Both the position numbers and the translations under genes were made by a program. 44,995 nt of DNA from NCBI RefSeq assembly GCF_023684405.1, contig NZ_JAGSOI010000014.1:1-44995 (forward strand). The letters run 5' to 3'. Position 1 is the stretch's first letter, and every line of letters starts with the position of its first letter. This DNA is from Methanococcoides seepicolus (GTDB taxonomy: Archaea; Halobacteriota; Methanosarcinia; Methanosarcinales; Methanosarcinaceae). The notes beneath the pieces were generated by a model that was not told the DNA's origin, made no database searches, and was given only the letters and a program-made list of their open reading frames with translations. This document shows, one piece after another, positions 17,993-27,404 of this stretch.

Positions 17993-19719
17993 ATGGTGAA
18001 ATTTATCGTGTGGCAGGACCTGTTGTTACGGTTATAGGAATTAAACCGAGAATGTACGACGTGGTCAAAGTAGGTCACGAGGGACTGATGGGAGAAGTCA
18101 TCAGGATCAAAGGCGAACAGGCTACTGTTCAGGTATACGAAGATACTTCCGGTCTCAAACCGGGAGAACCTGTAATGAACACCGGACTGCCTTTGTCCGT
18201 TGAACTTGGACCCGGATTATTAGAAAGTATTTATGATGGTATTCAGAGACCTCTGCCAGTGTTGCAGGAACAGATGGGCAACTTCATTCAGAGAGGAGTT
18301 ACCGCAAACGGACTGGACCGTGAAAGGGTCTGGGAGTTCAAGCCAACAGCAAGCAAAGGCGATGAGGTAAAAGGTGGTAACATACTCGGTTTGGTCCAGG
18401 AGACCAAAAATATCGAGCACAAGATCATGGTCCCACCATCGATCTCTGGTACTATCGAAGAGATAAAAGCAGGCAGCTTCAAAGTAGATGAGACTATCTG
18501 TGTTCTCACAGATGGAACAGAGATCTCAATGATGCAGAAGTGGCCAGTACGAGGACCACGCCCTGTAGCAAAGAAACTCATGCCAACCAAGCCTCTTATC
18601 ACAGGACAGAGGATCCTTGATGGTATGTTCCCTATAGCAAAAGGCGGAACAGCTGCAATTCCAGGTCCATTCGGATCAGGAAAGACAGTTACTCAGCAGC
18701 AGCTTGCTAAGTGGAGTGACACTGATATTGTGGTTTACATCGGTTGCGGAGAACGCGGCAATGAAATGGCTGATGTATTGAACGAGTTCCCGGAACTCGA
18801 GGATCCAAAGACAGGTCGTCCACTCATGGAAAGGACAGTTCTTATCGCAAATACATCCAACATGCCTGTAGCTGCTCGTGAAGCATCTGTTTACACTGGT
18901 ATCACAATTGCAGAGTATTACAGAGACATGGGATACGATGTATCACTCATGGCAGACTCAAGTTCAAGATGGGCAGAAGCAATGAGAGAAATTTCTTCAA
19001 GGCTTGAAGAAATGCCTGGAGAAGAAGGTTATCCAGCATACCTCTCTGCAAGACTCTCTGAATTCTATGAGCGTGCAGGAGCAGTTAACTCCCTTGCAGG
19101 ACTTGACGGTTCAATCACTGTAATTGGTGCAGTATCACCACCTGGTGGTGACTTCTCAGAGCCTGTTACCCAGAACACACTCCGTATCGTAAAGGTATTC
19201 TGGGCGCTTGATGCAAAGCTCTCACAGAGAAGACACTTCCCATCCATTAACTGGCTTACAAGTTACAGTCTGTACACCCAGGGACTTGCTGACTGGTACA
19301 GCGAGAACGTTGGATCTGACTGGACACAGCTCAGGGACGATGCAATGGACCTTCTTCAGCAGGAATCCGAACTTCAGGAGATCGTGCAGCTCGTAGGTTC
19401 TGATGCACTTCCGGAAGATCAGCAGCTCACACTTGAAGTTGCACGTATGGTAAGGGAATATTTCCTCCAGCAGAACGCATTCCACCCTGTTGACACATAC
19501 TGTCCGTTCGACAAGCAGTACAAGCTTCTCAAATCCATCACAAGATATGGAGAGATGGCAACAGCTGCACTTGAATCAGGAGTTCCAATGAACAAGATCA
19601 TCACCATCAAATCAAAGGATGAACTCGCAAAAGTGAAATTCGAAGAAGACTTCGATGCAGCACTTGATGTAGTCATGAAGAAGATGGATGAAGAATTTGC
19701 ACAGATCGGAGGCAACTGA
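17983..19719 (+). CDS. ahaA: A1Ao ATP synthase catalytic subunit A
   Basis: A 578-residue catalytic subunit. The archaeal P-loop GPFGSGKT lies near residue 228, the Walker B region follows ([20 protein letters not shown]), and the non-homologous insert found only in A-type catalytic subunits is present between about residues 110 and 190. It makes and hydrolyses ATP in three sites with subunit B. The start is GTG at 17983 within the end of ahaF, giving [17 protein letters not shown]. Confidence 0.97.
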   Translation: MEVNGEIYRVAGPVVTVIGIKPRMYDVVKVGHEGLMGEVIRIKGEQATVQVYEDTSGLKPGEPVMNTGLPLSVELGPGLLESIYDGIQRPLPVLQEQMGNFIQRGVTANGLDRERVWEFKPTASKGDEVKGGNILGLVQETKNIEHKIMVPPSISGTIEEIKAGSFKVDETICVLTDGTEISMMQKWPVRGPRPVAKKLMPTKPLITGQRILDGMFPIAKGGTAAIPGPFGSGKTVTQQQLAKWSDTDIVVYIGCGERGNEMADVLNEFPELEDPKTGRPLMERTVLIANTSNMPVAAREASVYTGITIAEYYRDMGYDVSLMADSSSRWAEAMREISSRLEEMPGEEGYPAYLSARLSEFYERAGAVNSLAGLDGSITVIGAVSPPGGDFSEPVTQNTLRIVKVFWALDAKLSQRRHFPSINWLTSYSLYTQGLADWYSENVGSDWTQLRDDAMDLLQQESELQEIVQLVGSDALPEDQQLTLEVARMVREYFLQQNAFHPVDTYCPFDKQYKLLKSITRYGEMATAALESGVPMNKIITIKSKDELAKVKFEEDFDAALDVVMKKMDEEFAQIGGN

Positions 19720-19721
19720 AC

Positions 19722-21104
19722 ATGACCAAAGAATACAAAACGATCGTAGAGGTCTCCGGACCACTTATTTTCCTTGAGAAGACCGAGCCTGTAGGATATG
19801 GTGAACTTGTCCAGATCAACCTTCCTGATGGAACCACCAAGAGAGGACAGGTACTCGATACCTCTGCAGATATGGTAGTCGTGCAGGTCTTCGAAGGTAC
19901 AGTAGGACTCAACGAGGAATCCGGTGTAGTATTCAGTGGCGAGACCATCAAACTCCCTGTATCAAAGGATATGCTTGGCAGGATCCTTTCAGGAGCCGGT
20001 GAACCACTGGATGGCGGACCAAGGATCATACCTGACAAGAGAGTAGACATCAATGGTGCATCAATGAACCCATATTCCAGGATGCCACCAGAAGATTTCA
20101 TTCAGACAGGTATTTCCACCATCGACGGTACAAACACCCTTGTAAGAGGACAGAAACTTCCTATCTTCTCCGGATCAGGTCTCCCACATAACGAGATCGC
20201 ACTTCAGATTGCAAGGCAGGCTAAAGTTCCTGGTAGCGATGAACCTTTTGCGGTAGTTTTCGCTGCAATGGGTATCACTAACGAAGAAGCACAGTACTTC
20301 ATGGACGATTTCGAGAAGACCGGCGCTCTTGAGAGAGCTGTTGTTTTCCTGAACCTTGCAGATGACCCTGCTGTCGAGCGTATCGTTACTCCAAGGATGG
20401 CTCTTACAGCTGCAGAGTACCTTGCATACGAACATGATATGCACGTACTCGTAATTCTGACAGATATCACAAACTACTGTGAAGCACTCCGTCAGATGGG
20501 AGCAGCAAGAGAAGAGGTTCCAGGTAGACGTGGTTACCCAGGTTACATGTACACTGACCTTGCATCACTGTATGAAAGGGCAGGAGTTATCAAAGGAATT
20601 AAGGGATCTGTTACCCAGTTCTCCATCCTTACAATGCCTGGTGACGATATCACCCACCCGATCCCTGATCTTTCCGGTTACATCACCGAAGGACAGATCG
20701 TGGTTTCCCGTGAACTTCACAGGAAGGGTATCTACCCACCGATCAATGTATTGCCATCACTCTCACGTCTTATGAACTCCGGTATCGGAGACGGTAAGAC
20801 AAGGGACGATCACAAGGCAGTGTCTGACCAGATGTATGCAGCATACGCAGAAGGCCGTGACCTTCGTGGACTTGTTGCTATCGTTGGTAAAGAAGCACTG
20901 TCCGAAAGAGACAGGAAGATGTTGGAGTTTGCGGACTTGTTCGAGGACAGGTTTGTACGCCAGAGCAGAGACGAGGACCGTACCATCGACGATACATTGA
21001 AGGTCGCATGGGAGATCCTTGCAGAGCTGCCTGAAGCACAGCTTACCAGGATCGATAACAAGTACCTTGACAAGTACCACCCTGCTCACCAGAAAAGCGA
21101 GTGA
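19722..21104 (+). CDS. ahaB: A1Ao ATP synthase regulatory/non-catalytic subunit B
   Basis: A 460-residue subunit that alternates with A in the hexameric head. In place of a P-loop it has [18 protein letters not shown], as expected for the non-catalytic subunit; [13 protein letters not shown] and [19 protein letters not shown] are further family signatures. It begins two bases after the ahaA stop. Confidence 0.97.
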   Translation: MTKEYKTIVEVSGPLIFLEKTEPVGYGELVQINLPDGTTKRGQVLDTSADMVVVQVFEGTVGLNEESGVVFSGETIKLPVSKDMLGRILSGAGEPLDGGPRIIPDKRVDINGASMNPYSRMPPEDFIQTGISTIDGTNTLVRGQKLPIFSGSGLPHNEIALQIARQAKVPGSDEPFAVVFAAMGITNEEAQYFMDDFEKTGALERAVVFLNLADDPAVERIVTPRMALTAAEYLAYEHDMHVLVILTDITNYCEALRQMGAAREEVPGRRGYPGYMYTDLASLYERAGVIKGIKGSVTQFSILTMPGDDITHPIPDLSGYITEGQIVVSRELHRKGIYPPINVLPSLSRLMNSGIGDGKTRDDHKAVSDQMYAAYAEGRDLRGLVAIVGKEALSERDRKMLEFADLFEDRFVRQSRDEDRTIDDTLKVAWEILAELPEAQLTRIDNKYLDKYHPAHQKSE

Positions 21105-21124
21105 ATCGGTAGTGAGGGATCACA

Positions 21125-21745
21125 ATGGGCGCAAAAGAAGTAAAACCGACTCGTTCAGAACTCATTGAGCTGAAGAAGAAGATCAAACTTTCAGAAGGCG
21201 GTCACAAGCTGCTTAAAATGAAAAGGGACGGTCTTATCCTTGAGTTCTTTGAAATTCTTAGCAAAGCAAAGGACGTTCGCTCCGAGTTGGATGCTGCCTA
21301 TGAAAAGGCCAATGTGAAGATCGGTATCGCAGAAGCAGTGGAAGGCAGAATAACTGTAAAATCCACTGCATTTGCAATGAAGGATGCACCACAGATCGAG
21401 CTCGAAAGCCACAATATCATGGGCGTAGTAGTGCCAAAGATCGAATCCTCAAGTGTGCGTAAACCCATAAACAAGCGTGGATACGGACTTCTCGGAACAA
21501 GCTCTTACATTGACGAAGCTGTCGACTCATATGAAGAACTGGTTGAAAAGATAATTCTGGCAGCAGAGATCGAAACAACCATGAAGAAGCTTCTTGATGA
21601 TATCGAAAAGACAAAGAGGCGTGTCAATGCTCTTGAGTTCAAGGTCATACCTGAACTCACAGAAGCAATGGTATTCATTCGCCTGCGTCTTGAAGAAATG
21701 GAAAGAGAAAATACATTCCGCTTGAAGAGAATCAAAAAAGCATAA
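21125..21745 (+). CDS. ahaD: A1Ao ATP synthase central-axle subunit D
   Basis: A 206-residue subunit with long N- and C-terminal helices forming the rotating coiled coil inside the head. The start VKPTRSELIELKKKIKLSEG and the C-terminal KKTKRRVNALE-like region (KTKRRVNALEFKVIPEL) mark the family. It lies 20 bases after ahaB. Confidence 0.95.
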   Translation: MGAKEVKPTRSELIELKKKIKLSEGGHKLLKMKRDGLILEFFEILSKAKDVRSELDAAYEKANVKIGIAEAVEGRITVKSTAFAMKDAPQIELESHNIMGVVVPKIESSSVRKPINKRGYGLLGTSSYIDEAVDSYEELVEKIILAAEIETTMKKLLDDIEKTKRRVNALEFKVIPELTEAMVFIRLRLEEMERENTFRLKRIKKA

Positions 21746-21754
21746 GGCTTTCTC

Positions 21755-21934
21755 ATGCAACAAAACTCATCTGATCGGCCAAACCTGGCCGACAGAGCTT
21801 TTTCTTTATTAACTCGACCTGAAAATCTGGCACGCATATTAAGATGGGCGTGGCTAGTTTCACTTGGGATGTTGATCTTAGGCTATCTTATTATTTACTT
21901 CAAAGTAAAATCCCACATCAACTTCTTACCATAA
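21755..21934 (+). CDS. ahaG: AhaG, small single-helix membrane protein of the aha operon
   Basis: A 59-residue protein with a hydrophilic N-terminus (RPENLARILRWAW) and one membrane helix (about residues 31-49, WLVSLGMLILGYLIIYF). Methanosarcina aha operons end with a small gene ahaG at this place; its role is not settled and it might be an assembly factor like bacterial AtpI. It starts nine bases after the ahaD stop, so it belongs to the operon. The name rests on position and topology. Confidence 0.7.
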   Translation: MQQNSSDRPNLADRAFSLLTRPENLARILRWAWLVSLGMLILGYLIIYFKVKSHINFLP

Positions 21935-21938
21935 GAAG
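21922..21938 (+). terminator. Possible terminator of the ATP synthase operon
   Basis: CTTCTTA-CCA-TAAGAAG forms a seven-pair hairpin over the ahaG stop codon, followed by a pyrimidine-rich stretch (ATCTTTCCTGTTTCTCC). Typical for archaeal ends, but weak. Confidence 0.4.
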
Positions 21939-22149
21939 ATCTTTCCTGTTTCTCCAGCTCTTGTATCGAGCGAATATAGTTCTGATAAGGATAAACTGAA
22001 ATTATATCAGTAATACTTAAATAAATATCAGACATATAATAGATGAAATATAGAAATACTTTCGATCTGTGGAGCAAAACGCTTTTTCAAATTAGAGATA
22101 ATATTTTCTCCCAGATAATAAATTCATCGAACTCAAAAGTTGATCCACA

Positions 22150-22414
22150 ATGAATGAACTACCCTGGGAAAATAAAAAAGAAAATGCAAATTTCTCTAAT
22201 GAGCATTCACCTGAGCCCGAACTACCCTGGAAATCTGAAAAGAAGAACGACATATCTGCTGATGTGGAGTCTGAAGTCACCCCCTGATGACCATGTAAAA
22301 TCTATCTGGTTCATTGAACAGCTTGCAGGTCTTAAAGTCGATAAGAACAGGCTTTCAATAATAGAAAAGGACATTAAAAAAGTGATAAAGGGTACAGAGA
22401 TATATGGGATCTGA
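22150..22414 (+). pseudogene. Small soluble protein split by a +1 shift at CCC-TGA (first gene of the pilin-like cluster)
   Basis: From the ATG at 22150, 45 codons run to TGA at 22285-22287. They encode a hydrophilic protein with two ELPW motifs (NELPWENKK, PELPWKSEKK). One base further on, another frame continues without a stop to 22414 with DDHVKSIWFIEQLAGLKVDK and further helical sequence. Removing one C from the CCCCC run (22280-22284), or skipping the T of CCC-TGA, gives one continuous 87-residue protein. It may be a frameshift mutation, a sequencing error or a programmed +1 shift. The second part overlaps the next gene by 11 bases as coupled genes do, which suggests that it is translated. 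No family recognised. Confidence 0.6.
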
Positions 22415-22964
22415 TCAACCGATTACCGTAGATCGTATTGAACACACAGACCGGATAAATGAAAGACCATTCAAACGATCAGATAATAAACACCTGAGAA
22501 CAGACAGGGCTCAGATAACTATTGATTATCTGATAGCAATTACCATATTCCTGTTTGCTGTCTTTTTTGTTTTCCAATACACATCTGGTCTTTTCACCCC
22601 CTTCCAATCAGATTCAGATGAAGTCACACTCGTAGCAGATCGCGTTGCAACGTCGATAACAGAAATAGAATTAGCTTCCGGAGATATCAACACCCCGAAT
22701 CTCGTAGACCAGAACAATACTGACACATTATTCTATTCTTTAACATATGATTATGAAGATACAGTATCAGGTATGGGATTAAGAGGCGGGTTCCAAAGCT
22801 ATGAACTCAACATAACCATGGCTAATAGCACCTCTCTGATGTACATTGCTGGCAAACCATTACCAACTACTGGAAATATAGGACAGACCAGAAGAGTTGT
22901 CCTTCTTGAAGACATCGATTCCGGTAAAAGAGAAAATGCAATACTGTCAGTGCGGGTGTGGTAA
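22404..22964 (+). CDS. Archaeal pilin-like membrane protein (DUF7287-like)
   Basis: A 186-residue protein with a 35-residue basic leader, a pilin-type site DRAQITIDYLIAITIF (cleavage possible after Ala36, with Asp41 at +5, the place of the usual glutamate), one hydrophobic helix, then an external beta-rich domain with several N-glycosylation sites (NNT, NIT, NST). Minor pilins of archaeal type IV pilus systems look like this. It is first of six such proteins in line. The DUF assignment is from memory of haloarchaeal clusters. Confidence 0.65.
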   Translation: MGSDQPITVDRIEHTDRINERPFKRSDNKHLRTDRAQITIDYLIAITIFLFAVFFVFQYTSGLFTPFQSDSDEVTLVADRVATSITEIELASGDINTPNLVDQNNTDTLFYSLTYDYEDTVSGMGLRGGFQSYELNITMANSTSLMYIAGKPLPTTGNIGQTRRVVLLEDIDSGKRENAILSVRVW

Positions 22965-22965
22965 G

Positions 22966-23580
22966 GTGAGAAACTGGAAATATCCCGACATCAAAAAAGA
23001 CGAACAAGGCCAAATGCATACCCTTGAAGCTATCATGGCCACCACCATAATGATCGCAGTACTCGTATTTGCCGTACAAGCAACTGCCCTTACCCCACTT
23101 ACATCTTCCACTGCAAACGCTCACATCGAATCACAGATACACACTATCGGACAGGACATGTTAACAGTTCTTGACCACTCAGCGTATGGAACGAATTCAT
23201 ACCTGAAAGATCAAATAATCGATTGGAATGGCGATGAATACGTTTGGACTGCGACAAGTTATCGTTCTAGAACGAATAGCAGTGATATTTTGACCGGTCC
23301 TTTAACAGAAATGCTCGAACTTGTAGTGATAGAAAATGGAATTGCCCACAATATAGAGTTTACTTTCAATACCGAGACAGGATCAAGCCAAACAATGTCT
23401 TTCATTTATAATGGTGATCCGTCCGACAATGCAGTGATAATTTCAAGAAAAGTGCTGATCTCTAATACAGACATAGAAGATGCTGTCATCTTTGCATCAA
23501 ATGCCGGCATACCTGACGTAGACGGTTCAACTGATTACTATAACATAATTGATGTCAAACTTACCATGTGGCGTATGTGA
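22966..23580 (+). CDS. Archaeal pilin-like membrane protein (DUF7288-like)
   Basis: A 204-residue protein. I start it at the GTG 22966, one base after the previous stop region, because upstream codons lie inside the preceding gene; this puts EQGQMHTLEAIMATT near the N-terminus. Processing between Gln16 and Met17 would place Glu21 at +5, exactly the type IV pilin pattern. A helix to about residue 40 is followed by an external domain. Part of the pilin-like operon. Confidence 0.65.
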   Translation: MRNWKYPDIKKDEQGQMHTLEAIMATTIMIAVLVFAVQATALTPLTSSTANAHIESQIHTIGQDMLTVLDHSAYGTNSYLKDQIIDWNGDEYVWTATSYRSRTNSSDILTGPLTEMLELVVIENGIAHNIEFTFNTETGSSQTMSFIYNGDPSDNAVIISRKVLISNTDIEDAVIFASNAGIPDVDGSTDYYNIIDVKLTMWRM

Positions 23581-23593
23581 AAAACGAAACGAG

Positions 23594-24430
23594 ATGAAAA
23601 AAATGAAACATTGCGATGAATCCGGACAAATATTGTTACTTGCAGCCTTTGCAATAGGTTTCATGATAGTAATATCAACAGTGATGTTAAATAACATAAT
23701 ATATGCAAGCAATATGGCATCTGAATCAAGCAACGACATAAACCATTTTGAAATATCGAACATTGCCCAGATCACACAAGAAGCATCAAATGCTGCCTAT
23801 TATAACGCCACAACTGGTGATCAATTTGATAATGATGTTTATTTCAATTATCTTGAAACTTATAGTCAGGAGATCTCAACTCTTTATGCTTATCGAGGTT
23901 TTTCATTTTCCTTTGGAAACAGTACACTTCATGATGCATACTTTACAAAAAATGGATTAATTACAGGAAGATCGAACTGGACGATCATAGATAACATCAA
24001 CCAAACAAGCACATTTACAATAGAGATGGGAGATACAAGCAAACTTTCAAACTCATCGAATCCCTTTGAAATAAACGCCATAAACCATTCAGGTGTTCCC
24101 ATATGGAAAATGGAGTTGTACGATGATGGTAGCAACATAAATGTATCCGTGAACGATCAAACGCACATTATAGGAGCATCCAATAGCAGTATTTATCTCA
24201 ACATAATTGATAACGAAACAGTGTTCCATTTTGCTACATCAACTGCAAGTGAGAGCTACAGGATCGATTATTTCAATTCAAGCAATGCCATGGGTCTGTA
24301 TTCGATCACCGGAACTCTGTCCGATGGACATGATTTTACCCGTGAAAGGTATAAAGTGATCAATACGACGATCAGTATCGCTTCCAGCAAGAACAGGATC
24401 AATGTATCCCTTCCAATTACCGTACCCTGA
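23594..24430 (+). CDS. Archaeal pilin-like membrane protein (DUF7261-like)
   Basis: A 278-residue protein: a short charged leader (MKKMKHCDESGQ), one helix (about residues 12-35, ILLLAAFAIGFMIVISTVML), and a long external domain rich in Asn, Ser and Thr with many N-X-S/T sites. The ATG at 23594 is 13 bases after the previous stop; ATG 23603 is an alternative. It lacks the +5 acid. Likely a surface or pseudopilin-like component of the same assembly as its neighbours. Confidence 0.6.
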   Translation: MKKMKHCDESGQILLLAAFAIGFMIVISTVMLNNIIYASNMASESSNDINHFEISNIAQITQEASNAAYYNATTGDQFDNDVYFNYLETYSQEISTLYAYRGFSFSFGNSTLHDAYFTKNGLITGRSNWTIIDNINQTSTFTIEMGDTSKLSNSSNPFEINAINHSGVPIWKMELYDDGSNINVSVNDQTHIIGASNSSIYLNIIDNETVFHFATSTASESYRIDYFNSSNAMGLYSITGTLSDGHDFTRERYKVINTTISIASSKNRINVSLPITVP

Positions 24431-24440
24431 AGTGTGAAAA

Positions 24441-24914
24441 ATGAAGCAGTTCTATACAGATAATAAAGCAGTATCAACGTCAGTTGGATTCATACTTACA
24501 TTTGTAATAACAATTATAACCTTCATACTTGTCATGCAATCCTCATATGACCTAATGGACCAGGCAGAACATACGGTCATGCGAGAAGAATTTGAGATAC
24601 ATGGAAACAATATCGCACTTCAACTCGCGAAGATCGACACAATGATAGGTGTAGTAAACAACGGCGGTGGAGAGATCATTGATCATAGGTCAGAACTCAT
24701 GATACCAATAAGGATTGCAAATGAATATTATTATGTTGAATTCTCGAACCAGACCCGAGAGATCATATTTGAATCCAATGAACGTTCTGAAACAAGAGTA
24801 CAGGTCGCTTTCAACATTGAAAATACGAACATAATGTCCACAACATTAAGTAGTGCTTCAGGCGACCATTTCCTACTTTACAATAGTACCTCGAATATGA
24901 TCGAGATATACTGA
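24441..24914 (+). CDS. Archaeal pilin-like membrane protein (DUF7266-like)
   Basis: A 157-residue protein starting MKQFYTDNKAVSTSVGFILT. KA-VSTSVG matches the K-G/A cleavage context and the AVSPVIG-like helix start of euryarchaeal pilins. One helix (about residues 11-34) leads to a beta-rich external domain (IPIRIANEYYYVEFSN). Ten bases after the previous gene. Confidence 0.65.
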   Translation: MKQFYTDNKAVSTSVGFILTFVITIITFILVMQSSYDLMDQAEHTVMREEFEIHGNNIALQLAKIDTMIGVVNNGGGEIIDHRSELMIPIRIANEYYYVEFSNQTREIIFESNERSETRVQVAFNIENTNIMSTTLSSASGDHFLLYNSTSNMIEIY

Positions 24915-24935
24915 AGAAAAAAAGGTACTTAAACA

Positions 24936-25718
24936 ATGATACCAAAAAAGCTGTTCAATTCAGAAAATGCAGTATCAGAGGTCATCGACGTAGTGTTCAT
25001 ACTCGGCGTAATGTTCTTTGCAATATCTTTAATTGGAACCTCAGGATATCCATTTCTTCAGAACATGCAAGAGAATGGTCACACAGAGAACATAAAACAA
25101 AGCTATATCGTTCTTTCAGAGAACATGAACAAAGTTGTTTTTGGCAATGCGCCTTCCCAATCAGTAGAACTGAAAATGTATGGAGGGGGAATATGGGTTA
25201 CCGGAGATAGTGTCATCAACATAACCGTTCAAACATGGAACTCATCGCTTCTGCCTCCGGCTATCGAATCACAGACATTTTCGCATCAGACAAGGGAAAT
25301 ACAGAATGAGTATGAGGGGACTCTTATTTCCTATGAGAATACAGGAGTCTGGGCCAAATATGAAAACGGTGGAACTGTGATGGTAAAAGAACCAGAATTT
25401 GTGTTCTCTGATAACACGCTGTTCATACCTTCCAGTACGATTTCCGGAGTTGGCGGTCATGCCGGAGAGGGACTTGTGCGTGCAGTTGCGGATGGAGGAG
25501 AATCTTCAGTATATAAATACACAAATGTTTCCGCAGTAGATATCACCATAATGAGCCAGTACTACGATGGATGGGAAAAATATCTTGATGATACTTTTGG
25601 AATGAAAATTATAAGCAGGGATGAGAACAACAATACTATCCAAGTACGAAAAGATGATTATTTGGAGAACATTGATGTCTATATTCTGTATTCACCCCTG
25701 AGTGTCAGAATCGAATAA
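24936..25718 (+). CDS. Archaeal pilin-like membrane protein (DUF7289-like), copy 1
   Basis: A 260-residue protein starting MIPKKLFNSENAVSEVIDVV; AVSEVIDV resembles the start of archaellin/pilin helices, with Glu at +3. After one helix (about 13-38) it shares a layout with the next gene: a QSYIVLSENMNKVVFGNAP segment, a glycine-rich KMYGGGIW strand and a C-terminal IMSQYYDGWEKYLDD motif. The two look like diverged tandem copies. Confidence 0.65.
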   Translation: MIPKKLFNSENAVSEVIDVVFILGVMFFAISLIGTSGYPFLQNMQENGHTENIKQSYIVLSENMNKVVFGNAPSQSVELKMYGGGIWVTGDSVINITVQTWNSSLLPPAIESQTFSHQTREIQNEYEGTLISYENTGVWAKYENGGTVMVKEPEFVFSDNTLFIPSSTISGVGGHAGEGLVRAVADGGESSVYKYTNVSAVDITIMSQYYDGWEKYLDDTFGMKIISRDENNNTIQVRKDDYLENIDVYILYSPLSVRIE

Positions 25719-25730
25719 GGAGGAGAAAGG

Positions 25731-27158
25731 ATGGAGAAGAACTGTAAGATACATGAATGCAACTGTGGTGCATCAGCCGTTATCGGAGTACTGCTTATGT
25801 TCGCACTCACCATCGTTTCAATAAGTGCAATGCTTGTTTACAGTGTACCTATGATCTCTGACCTACAGGATAGTGCACAAGCCCAGAAAATAGAACAGGG
25901 GTTCACTATTCTGGACTCCCGTACCAGTAAAGTTGCCCTTGGAGAGTCACCCCTTCAGACAACATCAGTTTCACTTATGGGTGGAAGTATTAACGTGAAC
26001 GATGATACTGTGGATGATAAGAGCAGTATTAGACTTGTCATTACCAATCTAACGAACCCCGGCTCATCAGAGGAGTTCAACTGCTCTTTTGGTACAATCG
26101 AATATACAAAAGATAACCGAAAGATAGCATATGAAGGCGGAGGGGTCTGGTCTAAATATGAAGGTAGCGGAGGAGCTGTTATGATCTCACCACCAGAGTT
26201 CCATTACAATGGAGAAACACTCACGCTTCCAATAATGTCCATCACTGGCAGATCATCATCATCCGGCAAAGGTGACACCAGTATTGCAGTTTCATCGGAC
26301 AATAGACCTTCCATACTATTTCCTAACACCTCAATATCATCTTCGAGGACCAATCCCGTTACTTCAGATAAAGTATATATATACATCAAGAGCCAGTATT
26401 ATGATGCCTGGGCAGATTATGCTGATACAATGATCTACACAACTGCAACTCTCGACCACGAGAACACGACCGCGATCATCGAACTCGATGTCATGCCCCC
26501 AATGGGAACATCGACACTTACCAACATGATAAAGGTCGGTGTAGTGAATACATCAAGCCCATTGCCAATATACAATTTTTCTTTTGATCTTGAAGCAGAG
26601 AATTCCAATAATAATGGATTGAATCCTGCAAAATATGAGATCGGAGCAACATCCGGTACAAAGACGCTCACATACAGCCTTGCAAAAAAAAGTGGTGCAA
26701 ATCAGCTTGAAGTCCATGTAACTTATAAGGATACAGCAGCTGGAACTGAATATATTGAAGAATGGGAAGGGGTGACCACTTACCCCGTAAGCGGTAGTAA
26801 GGCAGACCAATATGCTACTGTAGATTTTCTGGATCCTGCATTCATGATGATATATGATCCACCTGGCACAGATGGCGCTAGCCCTGACTTTTCATGGAAT
26901 ACTTCCAGTCCCATAAGTGAACTTCCTGATGTGGAGATCTATATTACTAATGCTTCATTCTCGATGAACGACCTGACACAACATTATCTGAAACTGCTAA
27001 CAAAGGATGGAGCGATCACATTCGATATTGATGGTGGGAAGCAAGACCCTGTGGATTATGAAGAATCCACAATAACGATAAATTACGATGGAAGGCCAGG
27101 AGCGATCACTTACCTGCACGTTACCAGAAATTATCTGGATGTTGCAATAATAAATTGA
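25731..27158 (+). CDS. Archaeal pilin-like membrane protein (DUF7289-like), copy 2, extended
   Basis: A 475-residue protein with a strong AGGAGG ribosome site. CGASAVIGVLLMFALTIVSI is close to the euryarchaeal pilin helix start. It parallels its upstream neighbour: QGFTILDSRTSKVALGESP, SLMGGSINV, GGGVWSKYEGSGG and IKSQYYDAWADYADT correspond in order, so duplication is likely. The C-terminal ~200 residues (from about 275) are additional and beta-rich, including a stretch EVHVTYKDTAAGTEYIEEW. Last gene of the cluster. The cysteines near the N-terminus (CKIHECNCG) are unusual. Confidence 0.65.
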   Translation: MEKNCKIHECNCGASAVIGVLLMFALTIVSISAMLVYSVPMISDLQDSAQAQKIEQGFTILDSRTSKVALGESPLQTTSVSLMGGSINVNDDTVDDKSSIRLVITNLTNPGSSEEFNCSFGTIEYTKDNRKIAYEGGGVWSKYEGSGGAVMISPPEFHYNGETLTLPIMSITGRSSSSGKGDTSIAVSSDNRPSILFPNTSISSSRTNPVTSDKVYIYIKSQYYDAWADYADTMIYTTATLDHENTTAIIELDVMPPMGTSTLTNMIKVGVVNTSSPLPIYNFSFDLEAENSNNNGLNPAKYEIGATSGTKTLTYSLAKKSGANQLEVHVTYKDTAAGTEYIEEWEGVTTYPVSGSKADQYATVDFLDPAFMMIYDPPGTDGASPDFSWNTSSPISELPDVEIYITNASFSMNDLTQHYLKLLTKDGAITFDIDGGKQDPVDYEESTITINYDGRPGAITYLHVTRNYLDVAIIN

Positions 27159-27304
27159 AAAAATAGCTTAATAGGAAGTTTGATGTGAATATCAGTTCCA
27201 ACACCTTCCTCGCTTTCCATCCATATCTTTCCTTCATATGAATTAAAAGTATGTTTGCAGACATACAGACCGATACCAAATCCCCTTTTCACAAAAAGAT
27301 CTTT
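27131..27304 (-). pseudogene. Histidine kinase C-terminal fragment
   Basis: The minus strand has 57 open codons reading DLFVKRGFGIGLYVCKHTF then EGKIWMESEEGVGTDIHIKLP: the G2 box and final strands of a histidine kinase ATPase domain. A stop codon precedes it at 27305-27307 and no start exists; part of the loop before the G2 box is missing. It overlaps the end of the previous gene by 28 bases. It is a dead remnant. Confidence 0.7.
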
Positions 27305-27404
27305 TTACTCAGAAGTGTGTGGCGATAATTTCCCATGAAAACAATATGCAGAAACGAAATAAATTAAAAAAGATGAGGATATAGATATCCACATCTGTTA
27401 AAGA

